Notes under the pieces: model-generated
Seen by the model: the letters and a program-made list of their open reading frames with translations, nothing else
Databases searched by the model: none
Told to the model about the DNA's origin: nothing
DNA from: Congzhengia sp045576635
GTDB lineage: Bacteria; Bacillota; Clostridia; UBA1381; UBA9506
Length of the DNA: 52,421 nt
NCBI GenBank assembly: GCA_045576635.1
Contig: JAZNGT010000033.1
Location: forward strand, 1 to 52,421
Direction: 5' to 3'
Position numbers and translations under genes: made by a program
Shown: positions 24,456-32,562 of the stretch, piece by piece
How positions within the stretch are numbered: the stretch's first letter is position 1
Layout of the letters: every line of letters starts with the position of its first letter

Positions 24456-24752
24456 TTGAATTTCTGTGCCGGTGATATAGTCGTGTCAAAGGCGGGAAGA
24501 GACAAGAATAGACATTTTGTGGTCCTCGGGATAGTAGACGAGCAGTTTGTGCTCATCGCTGACGGAGACCTGCGTCGGGTGGATCATCCGAAACGTAAAA
24601 AATGGAAACATCTTGAAAAAACGGGAAATGTGTCGGAGTTTGTAAAAAATAAACTCGATGCAGATGTCCGGGTTACCAACCCTGACTTAAAGAAAGAATT
24701 AGCGGCGTATAACATGGTGGAAAACACCTGCGTTATCAAAAACAACGAGTAG
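24456..24752 (+). CDS. KOW-domain RNA-binding protein (L14e-like)
   Basis: A 98-residue protein with a TTG start behind TGAGGTGATG. The N-terminal segment FCAGDIVVSKAGRDKNRHFVVLG is a KOW motif similar to that of archaeal L14e. Genes of this type between map and infA are usual in Clostridia, but their function is not established; ribosome or RNA binding is inferred from the fold and place. Confidence 0.8.
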   Translation: MNFCAGDIVVSKAGRDKNRHFVVLGIVDEQFVLIADGDLRRVDHPKRKKWKHLEKTGNVSEFVKNKLDADVRVTNPDLKKELAAYNMVENTCVIKNNE

Positions 24753-24766
24753 GAGGTATATCGTAT

Positions 24767-24985
24767 ATGGCAAAGGATGGCGTGATTGAACTTGAAGGCG
24801 TTGTAACGGAAGCACTTCCGAATGCAATGTTTAAAGTGCAGTTTGAAAATGGTCACGAAATACTGGCTCATATTTCAGGAAAGCTTAGAACAAATTATAT
24901 CAGAATTCTCCCCGGTGATAAGGTGACAGTTGAAATGTCGCCGTACGACTTAACCAAAGGCCGTATCACATGGAGAGCGAAATAA
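24767..24985 (+). CDS. infA: Translation initiation factor IF-1
   Basis: A 72-residue OB-fold protein that blocks the ribosomal A site during initiation. The sequence KDGVIELEGVVTEALPNAMF and the end VEMSPYDLTKGRITWR are the family signatures. AGGAGGT precedes the ATG. Confidence 0.97.
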   Translation: MAKDGVIELEGVVTEALPNAMFKVQFENGHEILAHISGKLRTNYIRILPGDKVTVEMSPYDLTKGRITWRAK

Positions 24986-25047
24986 TCGGTAAGAAAAATA
25001 TTGCCGCGAAATGGCGGTAAAGTTGCCATGAAGGAGGTATTTTCAAC

Positions 25048-25161
25048 ATGAAGGTAAGACCGAGTGTAAAACCTATGTGTGAAAAATGCAAAATTATTAA
25101 ACGTAAGGGTAAAGTAATGGTTATCTGCGAAAACCCGAAACACAAGCAGAAGCAGGGCTGA
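25048..25161 (+). CDS. rpmJ: 50S ribosomal protein L36
   Basis: A 37-residue zinc-binding protein (MKVRPSVKPMCEKCKIIKR at the start). The zinc ligands are C11, C14, C27 and H32. It has AAGGAGGT upstream and follows infA after 62 bp that hold a short stem (TTGCCGC/GCGGTAA). Confidence 0.97.
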   Translation: MKVRPSVKPMCEKCKIIKRKGKVMVICENPKHKQKQG

Positions 25162-25176
25162 TCGCTTTGTGAATAT

Positions 25177-25219
25177 CCGGGGAAAGCGGCTGAATACGGA
25201 AACGTATTAACTTTCCCGG
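25177..25219 (+). promoter_or_regulatory. GAAA-tetraloop hairpin before rpsM
   Basis: The inner stem AATACG/CGTATT (25193-25208) is closed by a GAAA tetraloop. The outer stem pairs CCGGGGAAAG (25177-25186) with CTTTCCCGG (25211-25219), with one bulged G. It lies about 45 nt before rpsM, where other bacteria place the S4-controlled alpha-operon leader. The role is inferred. Confidence 0.5.
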
Positions 25220-25265
25220 TGTGGTTATAGATTAAAACACAGAAAACAGGAGGTGCGAAACAAGC

Positions 25266-25634
25266 ATGGCCAGAATATCAGGCGTAGATTTACCAAGAGA
25301 AAAAAGAGTTGAAGTTGGCTTAACTTATGTATTTGGTATTGGTCTTCCGAGCTCACAGAAAATTCTTGCTGAAGCAGGAATCAATCCTGACACACGTGTT
25401 AAGGACTTGACAGAAGACGAAGTATCAAAACTTAGAGAAATTATCGACAGAGACTATGTTGTTGAAGGTGATTTAAGACGTAATGTCGCACTTGACATCA
25501 AACGTCTTATGGAAATTGGCTGCTATCGCGGTATCAGACACAGAAAAGGTCTCCCCGTTAGAGGTCAGAAAACAAAAACAAACGCAAGGACCAGAAAAGG
25601 CCCGAAACGTACAATCGCTAACAAGAAGAAATAA
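25266..25634 (+). CDS. rpsM: 30S ribosomal protein S13
   Basis: A 122-residue 30S head protein that contacts the P-site tRNA and bridges to the 50S. Signatures are ARISGVDLPREKRVE and RHRKGLPVRGQKTKTNAR. ATG 25266 follows AGGAGGTG. It starts the alpha-operon part of the cluster, after a structured 104-bp gap. Confidence 0.97.
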   Translation: MARISGVDLPREKRVEVGLTYVFGIGLPSSQKILAEAGINPDTRVKDLTEDEVSKLREIIDRDYVVEGDLRRNVALDIKRLMEIGCYRGIRHRKGLPVRGQKTKTNARTRKGPKRTIANKKK

Positions 25635-25683
25635 TTGCCCTAAGGGTTTTTAATACTCACTGTCGAAAGGAGGAACTATCTAA

Positions 25684-26076
25684 ATGGCAAAGGTTGCTAA
25701 AAGAAGTACCCGTAGAAAAGTTAAAAAGAATATCGAACGTGGCGCAGTACACATTCGTTCAACATTTAACAATACAATCGTTACAATCACAGACGTTGCC
25801 GGTAATGCATTAAGCTGGGCAAGCGCAGGTGGTTTAGGTTTCCGCGGCTCCAGAAAGAGCACGCCGTTCGCAGCACAGTCTGCTGCTGAAACAGCTGCAA
25901 AAGCTGCAATGGAACACGGTCTTAAAACAGTAGAGGTTTTTGTAAAAGGCCCCGGTGCAGGTCGTGAAGCTGCAATTCGTGCGCTTCAGGCTGCAGGTCT
26001 TGAGGTTACCATGATTAAAGACGTAACCCCGATTCCTCACAACGGATGCAGACCGCCGAAAAGAAGAAGAGTTTGA
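25684..26076 (+). CDS. rpsK: 30S ribosomal protein S11
   Basis: A 130-residue platform protein near the mRNA exit. It shows HIRSTFNNTIVTITD and the end PHNGCRPPKRRRV. AAGGAGG precedes the ATG. Confidence 0.97.
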   Translation: MAKVAKRSTRRKVKKNIERGAVHIRSTFNNTIVTITDVAGNALSWASAGGLGFRGSRKSTPFAAQSAAETAAKAAMEHGLKTVEVFVKGPGAGREAAIRALQAAGLEVTMIKDVTPIPHNGCRPPKRRRV

Positions 26077-26108
26077 TTTAAAATTTTGAAAGTTAGGAGG
26101 AGACACAA

Positions 26109-26702
26109 ATGGCTAGAAATATGCAACCTATACTTAAAAGATGCAGAACATTAGGTATTGAGCCTTCTGTTATGGGTTACAACAAAAGCTCTAAGAGAAA
26201 TCCGAAGCCCATGAGAAGAAAGCAAAGTGAATATGGACGCCAGCTTACAGAAAAGCAGAAAGTAAAGTTTATTTACGGTATGCTTGAAAAGCAGTTCAGA
26301 AAATATTATGAAATCGCAATTAAAATGCCAGGCGTTGCCGGTGAAAATCTGTTGTCACTTTTAGAGTCCAGACTGGATAACGTTGTATTCAGACTTGGTC
26401 TTGCAAACACCAGAAGAGAATCCAGACAGATGGTTAACCATGGTCACATTCTCGTAAACGGCAAAAGACTTGACATTCCTTCCTACCGTGTAAAAATCGG
26501 TGACGTGATCACTCTGAAAGAGCGCACAATGGGCTCTGACAGAATGAAAGATATTGTGGAAGCAAACTCCGCAAGAGTCGTTCCGAAATGGTTGGATATG
26601 GATAAAAACACCCTGACAGGTAAGGTTATTGCTTTTGCACAGAGAGACGACATTGACTTTGAAGTCGAAGAACATCTTATTGTCGAATTGTACTCGAAAT
26701 AA
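26109..26702 (+). CDS. rpsD: 30S ribosomal protein S4
   Basis: A 197-residue primary 16S-binding protein. It is of the form without the four zinc cysteines. The S4 RNA-binding domain has ESRLDNVVFRLGLANTRRES and HGHILVNGKRLDIPSYRV. S4 is the known repressor of alpha operons in several bacteria. The 105-bp gap after it has two small stems. Confidence 0.96.
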   Translation: MARNMQPILKRCRTLGIEPSVMGYNKSSKRNPKPMRRKQSEYGRQLTEKQKVKFIYGMLEKQFRKYYEIAIKMPGVAGENLLSLLESRLDNVVFRLGLANTRRESRQMVNHGHILVNGKRLDIPSYRVKIGDVITLKERTMGSDRMKDIVEANSARVVPKWLDMDKNTLTGKVIAFAQRDDIDFEVEEHLIVELYSK

Positions 26703-26807
26703 TCCGTTGTTATTTCGCGTTGCAGCGACGCAATCAAGATTACCCTCGGCGCTTATATGCATGTTTTTGTGCATAACCATTAACCAATATTATGAGGAGG
26801 GTTCACT

Positions 26808-27758
26808 ATGTTAGAAATAGAAAAGCCAAACGTAGAGTGTGTTGAAATTAACGAAAACGGTACCTACGGTAAGTTTATCGCAGAACCGTTAGAACGTGGC
26901 TACGGCACAACACTGGGAAACTCGCTCAGAAGAATGCTGCTTTCATCCCTTCCGGGTGCAGCGGCAACCTCTGTAAAAATTGACGGTGTGCTTCATGAAT
27001 TTTCTACCATCCCCGGCGTAAAAGAGGATGTAACGGAAATCATCTTAAACATTAAGCAGATTGCAGTGAAATTACACTGCGATACACCGAAAGTTGTTTA
27101 CATTGAGGCAGAAGGTGAAGGCGTTATCCATGCCGGCGACATTAAGCTGGATTCTGATATCGAAATCTTCAACCCTGATCTTAAAATTGCAACCCTCAAC
27201 AAAGATGCGAAGCTCTATATGGAAATCACATTTTCTGAGGGCAGAGGCTATGTTTCAGCAGAGCGTAATAAACAGATTAATCAAAACATCATCGGTGTTA
27301 TTCCGATAGACTCGATCTACACACCTGTACACAGGGTAAACTACTCCGTAGAAAATACCCGTGTTGGTAACATTACAGACTACGACAAGCTCACATTGGA
27401 AGTTTGGACCGATGGTTCTATCAGTCCGGACGAGGCAGTGAGTCTTGCGGCTAAAATTATAAACGAGCATTTAATGCAGTTTATCGACCTTTCAGAAGAA
27501 GCAAAGAATGCCGACATCTTAATCGAAAAAGAAGTTGGACAGAAAGAAAAAGTGCTTGAAATGACAATCGAAGAGTTAGATCTTTCCGTTCGTTCCTACA
27601 ACTGCTTAAAGCGTGCAGGAATCAACACTGTAGAAGATTTAACAAACAGAACAGAAGACGATATGGTTCGTGTTCGTAATCTGGGTAGAAAGTCATTAGA
27701 AGAAGTTGTTGGTAAACTTCATGCACTTGGTCAATCCTTTGCAAAAAGAGAGGACTAA
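26808..27758 (+). CDS. rpoA: RNA polymerase subunit alpha
   Basis: A 316-residue subunit. The N-terminal domain (about 1-230) dimerises and binds beta and beta' (LGNSLRRMLLSSLPGAA); the C-terminal domain (about 250-310) binds UP elements and activators (ELDLSVRSYNCLKRAGI, and VRNLGRKSLEEV). AGGAGG precedes the ATG. Confidence 0.97.
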   Translation: MLEIEKPNVECVEINENGTYGKFIAEPLERGYGTTLGNSLRRMLLSSLPGAAATSVKIDGVLHEFSTIPGVKEDVTEIILNIKQIAVKLHCDTPKVVYIEAEGEGVIHAGDIKLDSDIEIFNPDLKIATLNKDAKLYMEITFSEGRGYVSAERNKQINQNIIGVIPIDSIYTPVHRVNYSVENTRVGNITDYDKLTLEVWTDGSISPDEAVSLAAKIINEHLMQFIDLSEEAKNADILIEKEVGQKEKVLEMTIEELDLSVRSYNCLKRAGINTVEDLTNRTEDDMVRVRNLGRKSLEEVVGKLHALGQSFAKRED

Positions 27759-27792
27759 TGCTAAAAACACTTAATTAAGGAGGTAGTGACAG

Positions 27793-28134
27793 ATGCCGGG
27801 AACAAGAAAATTAGGTCGTCCGACCGATCAGCGTATCGCTATGTTCAGAAGTCAGGTGACTGCACTTTTGGCAAACGGTAAACTCGTTACAACAGTAGCG
27901 AAAGCCAAAGAGTTAAGAAGCATCGCTGATAAAATGATTACACTTGGCAAGAAAAACACCTTACATTCCAGAAGAGAAGCTCTTTCTTATATCACGGACA
28001 AAGAGGTTGTTTTCAAACTGTTCGATGAAATCGCTCCGAAATATGCAGACCGTAACGGTGGCTACACAAGAGTGTTAAAGATGGGCCCCAGACGCGGTGA
28101 CGCTGCCGAAATGGCAATCATTGAGCTGGTTTAA
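27793..28134 (+). CDS. rplQ: 50S ribosomal protein L17
   Basis: A 113-residue protein close to the tunnel exit and the last gene of the cluster. It starts MPGTRKLGRPTDQRIAMFRS and ends with the GDAAEMAIIELV block. AAGGAGGT precedes the ATG. Confidence 0.96.
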   Translation: MPGTRKLGRPTDQRIAMFRSQVTALLANGKLVTTVAKAKELRSIADKMITLGKKNTLHSRREALSYITDKEVVFKLFDEIAPKYADRNGGYTRVLKMGPRRGDAAEMAIIELV

Positions 28135-28150
28135 TCGGAAATTTTTCGAT

Positions 28151-28168
28151 ATTTTTGTATACAAAAAT
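28151..28168. other. Perfect 18-bp palindrome after rplQ
   Basis: ATTTTTGTATACAAAAAT is identical to its reverse complement. It lies 16 bp after rplQ and before the main terminator. It may add to termination or transcript stability, or be an operator. Confidence 0.5.
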
Positions 28169-28177
28169 CGTAAATAA

Positions 28178-28233
28178 AACAAGAAACTGTTATCTGTACG
28201 AATGTGCAGAAAAACAGTTTCTTGTTTTTTTAT
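28178..28233 (+). terminator. Terminator of the ribosomal superoperon
   Basis: A perfect 14-bp stem, AACAAGAAACTGTT (28178-28191) with AACAGTTTCTTGTT (28213-28226), an inner TCTG/CAGA pairing and a T-run after it. Confidence 0.9.
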
Positions 28234-28268
28234 ATCTAAAGTTTTCCATAAAAGGAAGAGGCTTTTTC

Positions 28269-28297
28269 TTGCAACCTATATTCTTTTATGGTATACT
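28269..28297 (+). promoter_or_regulatory. Promoter of the flavodiiron gene
   Basis: TTGCAA (28269-28274), 17-base spacer, TATACT (28292-28297), leaving a 5' UTR of about 85 nt. Confidence 0.65.
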
Positions 28298-28389
28298 AAA
28301 ATTGTATATAAAATGTGAGATACAAATGTAAATCTTGCGGTAAATATGAATAATATCATAACAAAATGGAATAAACTAGAGGTGATTTT

Positions 28390-29541
28390 ATGTATATAAC
28401 AGAAGATATTCGCTATATCGGTGTAAACGACCATCAAATTGATTTGTTTGAAGGACAGTACGTAGTACCAAACGGAATGTCGTACAATTCTTATGTGATT
28501 TTAGACGAAAAAATTGCGGTTTTTGATACGGTCGATGCAAGATTTAAAGACACATGGCTTCGCAATATTCAAAACACAATACAAGGGAGAAAACCGGATT
28601 ATTTAATCGTGCAGCATATGGAGCCGGATCATTCGGCAAACATTGATACGTTTATAAAAGAGTATCCCGAAACAAAAATAGTAGCGTCGGCAAAAGCATT
28701 TTCTATGATGAAAAACTTTTTTGGTACAGAGTATAAAGAAAATCAAATTGTAGTTGGTGAGGGTGACACTTTATCACTCGGCAAACATAAATTAACCTTT
28801 GTTACCGCACCTATGGTACACTGGCCGGAGGTAATCGTCACCTATGACAGTACCGATAAGATTTTGTTTTCAGCCGACGGTTTCGGAAAATTTGGCGCAC
28901 TCGATGTAGACGAAGACTGGGCTTGCGAGGCAAGACGGTATTACATTGGTATTGTTGGAAAATACGGCGCACAGGTACAAAGCCTTTTAAAAAAGGCATC
29001 GGCACTCGATATTCAAACAATTTGCCCTTTGCATGGCCCCGTTTTAAAAGAAAACCTTGGCTACTATCTGGGACTTTATGATACATGGTCAAGTTACAAA
29101 CCCGAGACAGATGGCGTTGTGATTGCCTATACCTCGGTTTATGGAAACACCAAAAAGGCGGCAGAACTGCTTTATGATAGACTTAAAGAAAAAGGCGTAA
29201 CTGTTGCAATCCACGATTTGGCGCGCTGCGATATGGCAGAAGCGGTAGAAGATGCATTCCGATACAGTAAACTTGTGCTGGCTACAACGACCTACAATGC
29301 AGATATTTTCCCGTTTATGCGTACATTTATTGACCATTTGACAGAACGCAATTTCCAGAACAGAAAAGTGGCATTTATAGAAAACGGAAGCTGGGCGCCT
29401 ATGGCAATCAAAGTAATGAAAGGGATGCTTGAAAAGAGTAAAAATCTTGAATTTTTAAATGCAGAGGTTACCATTTTATCGGCATTAAATGAAGAAAGCA
29501 AAAAACAATTAGAATCCCTTGCAAAAGAGCTTAGTATTTAA
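28390..29541 (+). CDS. Flavodiiron protein (oxygen/NO reductase)
   Basis: A 383-residue cytoplasmic enzyme that reduces O2 to water (or NO to N2O) in anaerobes. The N-terminal metallo-beta-lactamase-like domain (about 1-245) holds the diiron site with H-x-E-x-D-H (H76, E78, D80, H81) and later His (VHWPE, CPLHGP). The C-terminal flavodoxin domain (about 250-383) has the FMN loop TSVYGNTKKAA. The rubredoxin gene 29 bp downstream is its likely electron donor. Confidence 0.95.
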   Translation: MYITEDIRYIGVNDHQIDLFEGQYVVPNGMSYNSYVILDEKIAVFDTVDARFKDTWLRNIQNTIQGRKPDYLIVQHMEPDHSANIDTFIKEYPETKIVASAKAFSMMKNFFGTEYKENQIVVGEGDTLSLGKHKLTFVTAPMVHWPEVIVTYDSTDKILFSADGFGKFGALDVDEDWACEARRYYIGIVGKYGAQVQSLLKKASALDIQTICPLHGPVLKENLGYYLGLYDTWSSYKPETDGVVIAYTSVYGNTKKAAELLYDRLKEKGVTVAIHDLARCDMAEAVEDAFRYSKLVLATTTYNADIFPFMRTFIDHLTERNFQNRKVAFIENGSWAPMAIKVMKGMLEKSKNLEFLNAEVTILSALNEESKKQLESLAKELSI

Positions 29542-29570
29542 ATTTAATTATAAACAGGAGGTAAAACAAA

Positions 29571-29729
29571 ATGAAAAAATATGTATGTGATGCATGCGGC
29601 TGGGTTTACGATGAGGAAATCGGTGCACCTGAACTTGATATTGAGGCGGGTACAAAATTTGAAGATTTGCCGGATGATTTTATCTGCCCCCTTTGCGGTG
29701 TAGGCAAAGATATGTTTTCAGAAGAATAA
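29571..29729 (+). CDS. Rubredoxin
   Basis: A 52-residue Fe(Cys)4 electron carrier: YVCDACGW and FICPLCGVG give the two CxxC pairs. The end is usual for the family. It follows the flavodiiron gene after 29 bp behind AGGAGGT, so the pair probably forms one O2-reducing unit. Confidence 0.96.
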   Translation: MKKYVCDACGWVYDEEIGAPELDIEAGTKFEDLPDDFICPLCGVGKDMFSEE

Positions 29730-29730
29730 G

Positions 29731-30008
29731 TAGGGGTGTAGCAAAATGCGCACACCACCCAAGGCGAAGAAAACAAATGATAAAGTCCTTTTCAATATGC
29801 GTAAAAATAAAATGGAGCAAAACACAAGGAAGGAATTCGTCATTAGACGGATTCCTTCTGTTTTTATGCCTTGTGTTTCGCGCAAACGTCACCTCTTGGC
29901 GTATCTGCATACGCCGTCGGGACTCCGTTTGTGCAATCTGCGCTATTTTCCGTCCACCCCAAAAAGGGGATGTAGCAAAATGATTTCATTTTGCTACATC
30001 CCCTTTTT
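29731..30008 (-). repeat. Structured dispersed repeat, copy A
   Basis: Read on the minus strand, it starts with a 23-bp perfect hairpin (30008-29961) 5 nt after the trpB stop. It continues with GGGGTGGACGGAAAATAGCG, a stem CAAACG/CGTTTG (29931-29926 with 29888-29883) around a GGCGTAT/ATACGCC hairpin, and an outer stem AAACACAAGG/CCTTGTGTTT around a second long hairpin. The far end has AGGGGTGTAGCAAAATG (29732-29748), an inverted near-copy of the first hairpin arm, so the unit may have terminal inverted repeats. The same element occurs at 52265-52421. I see no convincing coding function. Confidence 0.75.
29961..30008. terminator. Long perfect hairpin after trpB (part of the repeat)
   Basis: A 23-bp inverted repeat (29961-29983 with 29986-30008) with GGGG/CCCC next to A5/T5 runs. 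It works as an intrinsic terminator for trpB on the minus strand and probably for the plus strand as well. Confidence 0.85.
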
Positions 30009-30013
30009 GTTTG

Positions 30014-31234
30014 TTATCTTATACCATACTTTTCAATAATGTAATCCATATCTTTATCGCCGCGTCCCGAAAGGTTAATTAAAACAGAACCGTGCTCCAT
30101 TTTTTTGGCAAGTTTCATACCGTATGCAACGGCGTGCGAACTTTCAATCGCGGGGATAATGCCTTCCAAACGGGAGAGTTTAAAGAATGCATCAATTGTT
30201 TCGTCATCGTCGATTACATCATATTTTACTCTGCCGATTTCCTGCAAGAATGCGTGCTCCGGACCGGATGACGGATAGTCAAGACCGCTTGCAATGGAAT
30301 AAACGGGTGCAGGCTCGCCATTTTCGTCTTTTAACATAATACTGTTAAAGCCGTGCATAATGCCTTCTGTACCAAATTTCAAACTTGCTGCGTGGTCGCC
30401 CAATTTACTTCCGCGCCCCAGTGGCTCAATGCCGTAAATGTCTACGGGGTCATTTAAAAAGCCGGAGAAAAGACCTGCTGCGTTACTGCCGCCGCCTACG
30501 CAGGCAACGATTGCGTTGGGAAGATGGCCTGTCATATCGATAAACTGTTCTCTTGCCTCGGTGCCTACAACACTCTGAAAATCACGTACCATCATAGGAA
30601 ATGGATGCGGTCCTAAAACAGAGCCGATGCAGTAAATTGCATCTTCATATTCTTTGCTGTATGCGTCAAATGCTGCGTCTACCGCTTCTTTCAGTGTTTG
30701 CAGACCGTGCGTTACTTCAATTACATTTGCGCCCAAGATTTTCATTCTGGCAACGTTAGGAGCCTGTTTTTTAATGTCAACAGAACCCATATAAATATCA
30801 CATTTTAAGCCAAAGTATGCTGCGGCTGTTGCAAGTGCCACGCCGTGCTGACCTGCGCCGGTTTCGGCAATGACCTTTTTCTTTCCCATGTATTTTGCCA
30901 AAAGCGCTTCGCCCATGCAGTGATTGAGTTTATGCGCACCGGAATGGTTTAAATCCTCACGCTTTGCATACAGTTGTACTCTGCCGCCCAACGCGTCGGA
31001 AAGACGTTCCAAATGCGTTATGGGTGTAGGGCGTCCCTGAAATTCTTTACGGATTCTGCGAAGTTCTGCAATGAATTTTCTGGACTGGCAGATGGAATAG
31101 TATGCATCTGTAATTTCTTTCATGGCAGCTTTTAATTTATCATCTACATACACGCCGCCATATTTTCCAAAATAACCGTTTTTATCAGGATAATTGTTAA
31201 AATACGTATCAAAATCAACGTTATTGAGTTTCAT
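30014..31234 (-). CDS. trpB: Tryptophan synthase beta chain
   Basis: A 406-residue PLP enzyme that condenses indole and serine to tryptophan. The PLP lysine is K102 (GAHKLNHCMGEA), the phosphate loop is CVGGGSNAAG, and LGRGSKLGDH follows. It is the TrpB1-type length, yet no trpA or other trp gene is next to it. ATG 31234 (MKLNNVDFDTYF) was chosen for its TAAGGAGGT site; further upstream the frame runs into the T-box terminator. It is controlled by the T-box at 31255-31540. Confidence 0.95.
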   Translation of the reverse strand: MKLNNVDFDTYFNNYPDKNGYFGKYGGVYVDDKLKAAMKEITDAYYSICQSRKFIAELRRIRKEFQGRPTPITHLERLSDALGGRVQLYAKREDLNHSGAHKLNHCMGEALLAKYMGKKKVIAETGAGQHGVALATAAAYFGLKCDIYMGSVDIKKQAPNVARMKILGANVIEVTHGLQTLKEAVDAAFDAYSKEYEDAIYCIGSVLGPHPFPMMVRDFQSVVGTEAREQFIDMTGHLPNAIVACVGGGSNAAGLFSGFLNDPVDIYGIEPLGRGSKLGDHAASLKFGTEGIMHGFNSIMLKDENGEPAPVYSIASGLDYPSSGPEHAFLQEIGRVKYDVIDDDETIDAFFKLSRLEGIIPAIESSHAVAYGMKLAKKMEHGSVLINLSGRGDKDMDYIIEKYGIR

Positions 31235-31254
31235 AAGATATACCTCCTTAAAAA

Positions 31255-31540
31255 TAAAAAATCCCCGACAGAAAATCTTTTCTGTCAAGGACGAATACTT
31301 TTATCCGCGGTGCCACCCTGATTCACGTAACATACGTGCACTTTTTAAGTACCAACATACTTATGGCTATTTACGCAAGCCTTGCGTCAGCGCATTTAAC
31401 GCTGCCCTCAACAGTCCATATTACGCAAAGAGTCTTGTGGAACTCACACCGTAATCCACTCGCTCAAAAAGACCTGCTTTACCTTTTTTCTGTCTCAACG
31501 GTTTCACTATTAAACTATGATTATTTTATCACTACGGTGT
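31255..31540 (-). promoter_or_regulatory. T-box riboswitch, tryptophan
   Basis: On the minus strand the T-box core GGGTGGCACCGCGG (31318-31305) is perfect. The bulge TGGC would pair with a tRNA ending GCCA, as in tRNA-Trp with its G discriminator. A TGG specifier lies at 31418-31416 in TATGGACTG. The terminator stem is CTTGACAGAAAAG with its complement and GGGGATTTTTT (about 31291-31255). Uncharged tRNA-Trp should favour the antiterminator and switch trpB on. Confidence 0.93.
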
Positions 31541-31551
31541 AAAATTGTCAA
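31523..31551 (-). promoter_or_regulatory. Promoter of the trpB T-box transcript
   Basis: On the minus strand TTGACA (31551-31546), 17-base spacer, TAAAAT (31528-31523). Confidence 0.75.
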
Positions 31552-31580
31552 TAGTTTTTTGTTTGTGAGTCAATCTTTCG

Positions 31581-32420
31581 TCAATGCTTAATTTCCCGCA
31601 TGGTTTTTCGGTTTGGCTCATTCGAGGGGGCACATCCGAAATGCCTTTTATAGTTTCGCCAGAAAGTGGAGTATTCTAAAAAACCGCATTCTACATACAC
31701 ATCCGTCGGTTTCATCCCGTGCCGCAAGGCTTTTTGTGCCGCCTCCAGCCGTTTTGTTATAATAAATTTTTTTGGTGTAATTTGCAGGTGCTGCAAAAAG
31801 AGAAGATGCAACTTGTTTTTTGTAATATAAAGCTCTTTACAGAGTGTGTCAAGCGTAAAATGACGGTTTAAATTTTGCTCAATATAGGTAATTGCTTTTA
31901 AGACAGCAGAATTTGCTGTATAAGAATGTTCTGTTTTCTTTTCATATACGTCATCACACAAAACAATTACATTATAAAAAATTTCTTCCACAAGGTGTAC
32001 TAAAATATTTTTCAATGCCGCACCGCTATAATGGGCATAGTAAAAATCCATCTTTTCAAACAAATTTAAAACCACGGGAAAGCCTTCGAGATTGATTACA
32101 TCAAGGTGCTGCGGCAAGGCATCATAAATTTCGGGCAAAAGAATACTTTTATCAAACATAAGGTCATATCGGTCATATTCACTGCGTTCGTTAAAGTATA
32201 TGATGTGTCTTTTATCCGGACGCGTTAAAATCATACTATTTTCGGTAACGTGATAGGTTTTTCCCTCAACTAAGTAGGTAATGTCTCCTTTTTTCAGGCA
32301 GATAATTTCAAACACATCGTGTGCTTCGGGAGGAACACAGGGCCATTCTACATCGGTATAACGCAGATGGTTGTATATAAACGAATTGTCACTGTATTCA
32401 GAAAGGTTTTTAAATTTCAT
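31581..32420 (-). CDS. AraC-family transcriptional regulator
   Basis: A 279-residue regulator with an N-terminal cupin-like sensor domain (about 25-120, with HDVFEIICLKKGDITYLVEG) and a C-terminal pair of helix-turn-helices (about 178-275; the second HTH includes VYVECGFLEYSTFWRNYKRHFG). It is divergent from uxuA, 142 bp apart, so it is a likely sugar-acid-responsive regulator of uxuAB. The inducer is not known. Confidence 0.9.
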   Translation of the reverse strand: MKFKNLSEYSDNSFIYNHLRYTDVEWPCVPPEAHDVFEIICLKKGDITYLVEGKTYHVTENSMILTRPDKRHIIYFNERSEYDRYDLMFDKSILLPEIYDALPQHLDVINLEGFPVVLNLFEKMDFYYAHYSGAALKNILVHLVEEIFYNVIVLCDDVYEKKTEHSYTANSAVLKAITYIEQNLNRHFTLDTLCKELYITKNKLHLLFLQHLQITPKKFIITKRLEAAQKALRHGMKPTDVYVECGFLEYSTFWRNYKRHFGCAPSNEPNRKTMREIKH

Positions 32421-32503
32421 GCTCCGTTTCCTCCAAGGTCATTTCTATTATTAGCATACCACAAGTAAGTATTTTTTGCAATCAAAAATGTTTCTTTTTA
32501 CCA

Positions 32504-32532
32504 TTTACATAGCAAAAAAAATTATATATAAT
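32504..32532 (+). promoter_or_regulatory. Promoter of uxuA-uxuB
   Basis: TTTACA (32504-32509), 17-base spacer, TATAAT (32527-32532), 30 bp before the uxuA ATG. The weak -35 box fits an activator-dependent promoter. Confidence 0.65.
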
Positions 32533-32562
32533 GAAAGAAACATAGAAGGAGGGAAGTATTTT

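Noticed and set aside
28151..28168. L17 downstream element RNA after rplQ.
   Set aside because: The known motif is reported from lactic acid bacteria and Listeria, and I could not match its structure; only a simple palindrome and a normal terminator are seen.
29746..30039. A 97-codon plus-strand ORF across the dispersed repeat.
   Set aside because: It runs through palindromic repeat DNA, overlaps the end of trpB, and the other repeat copy does not keep its frame (indel near CATAAAA). Structure, not coding, explains the sequence.
31194..31542. Two plus-strand ORFs over the trpB leader.
   Set aside because: They are antisense to a T-box riboswitch with a perfect core motif and terminator.
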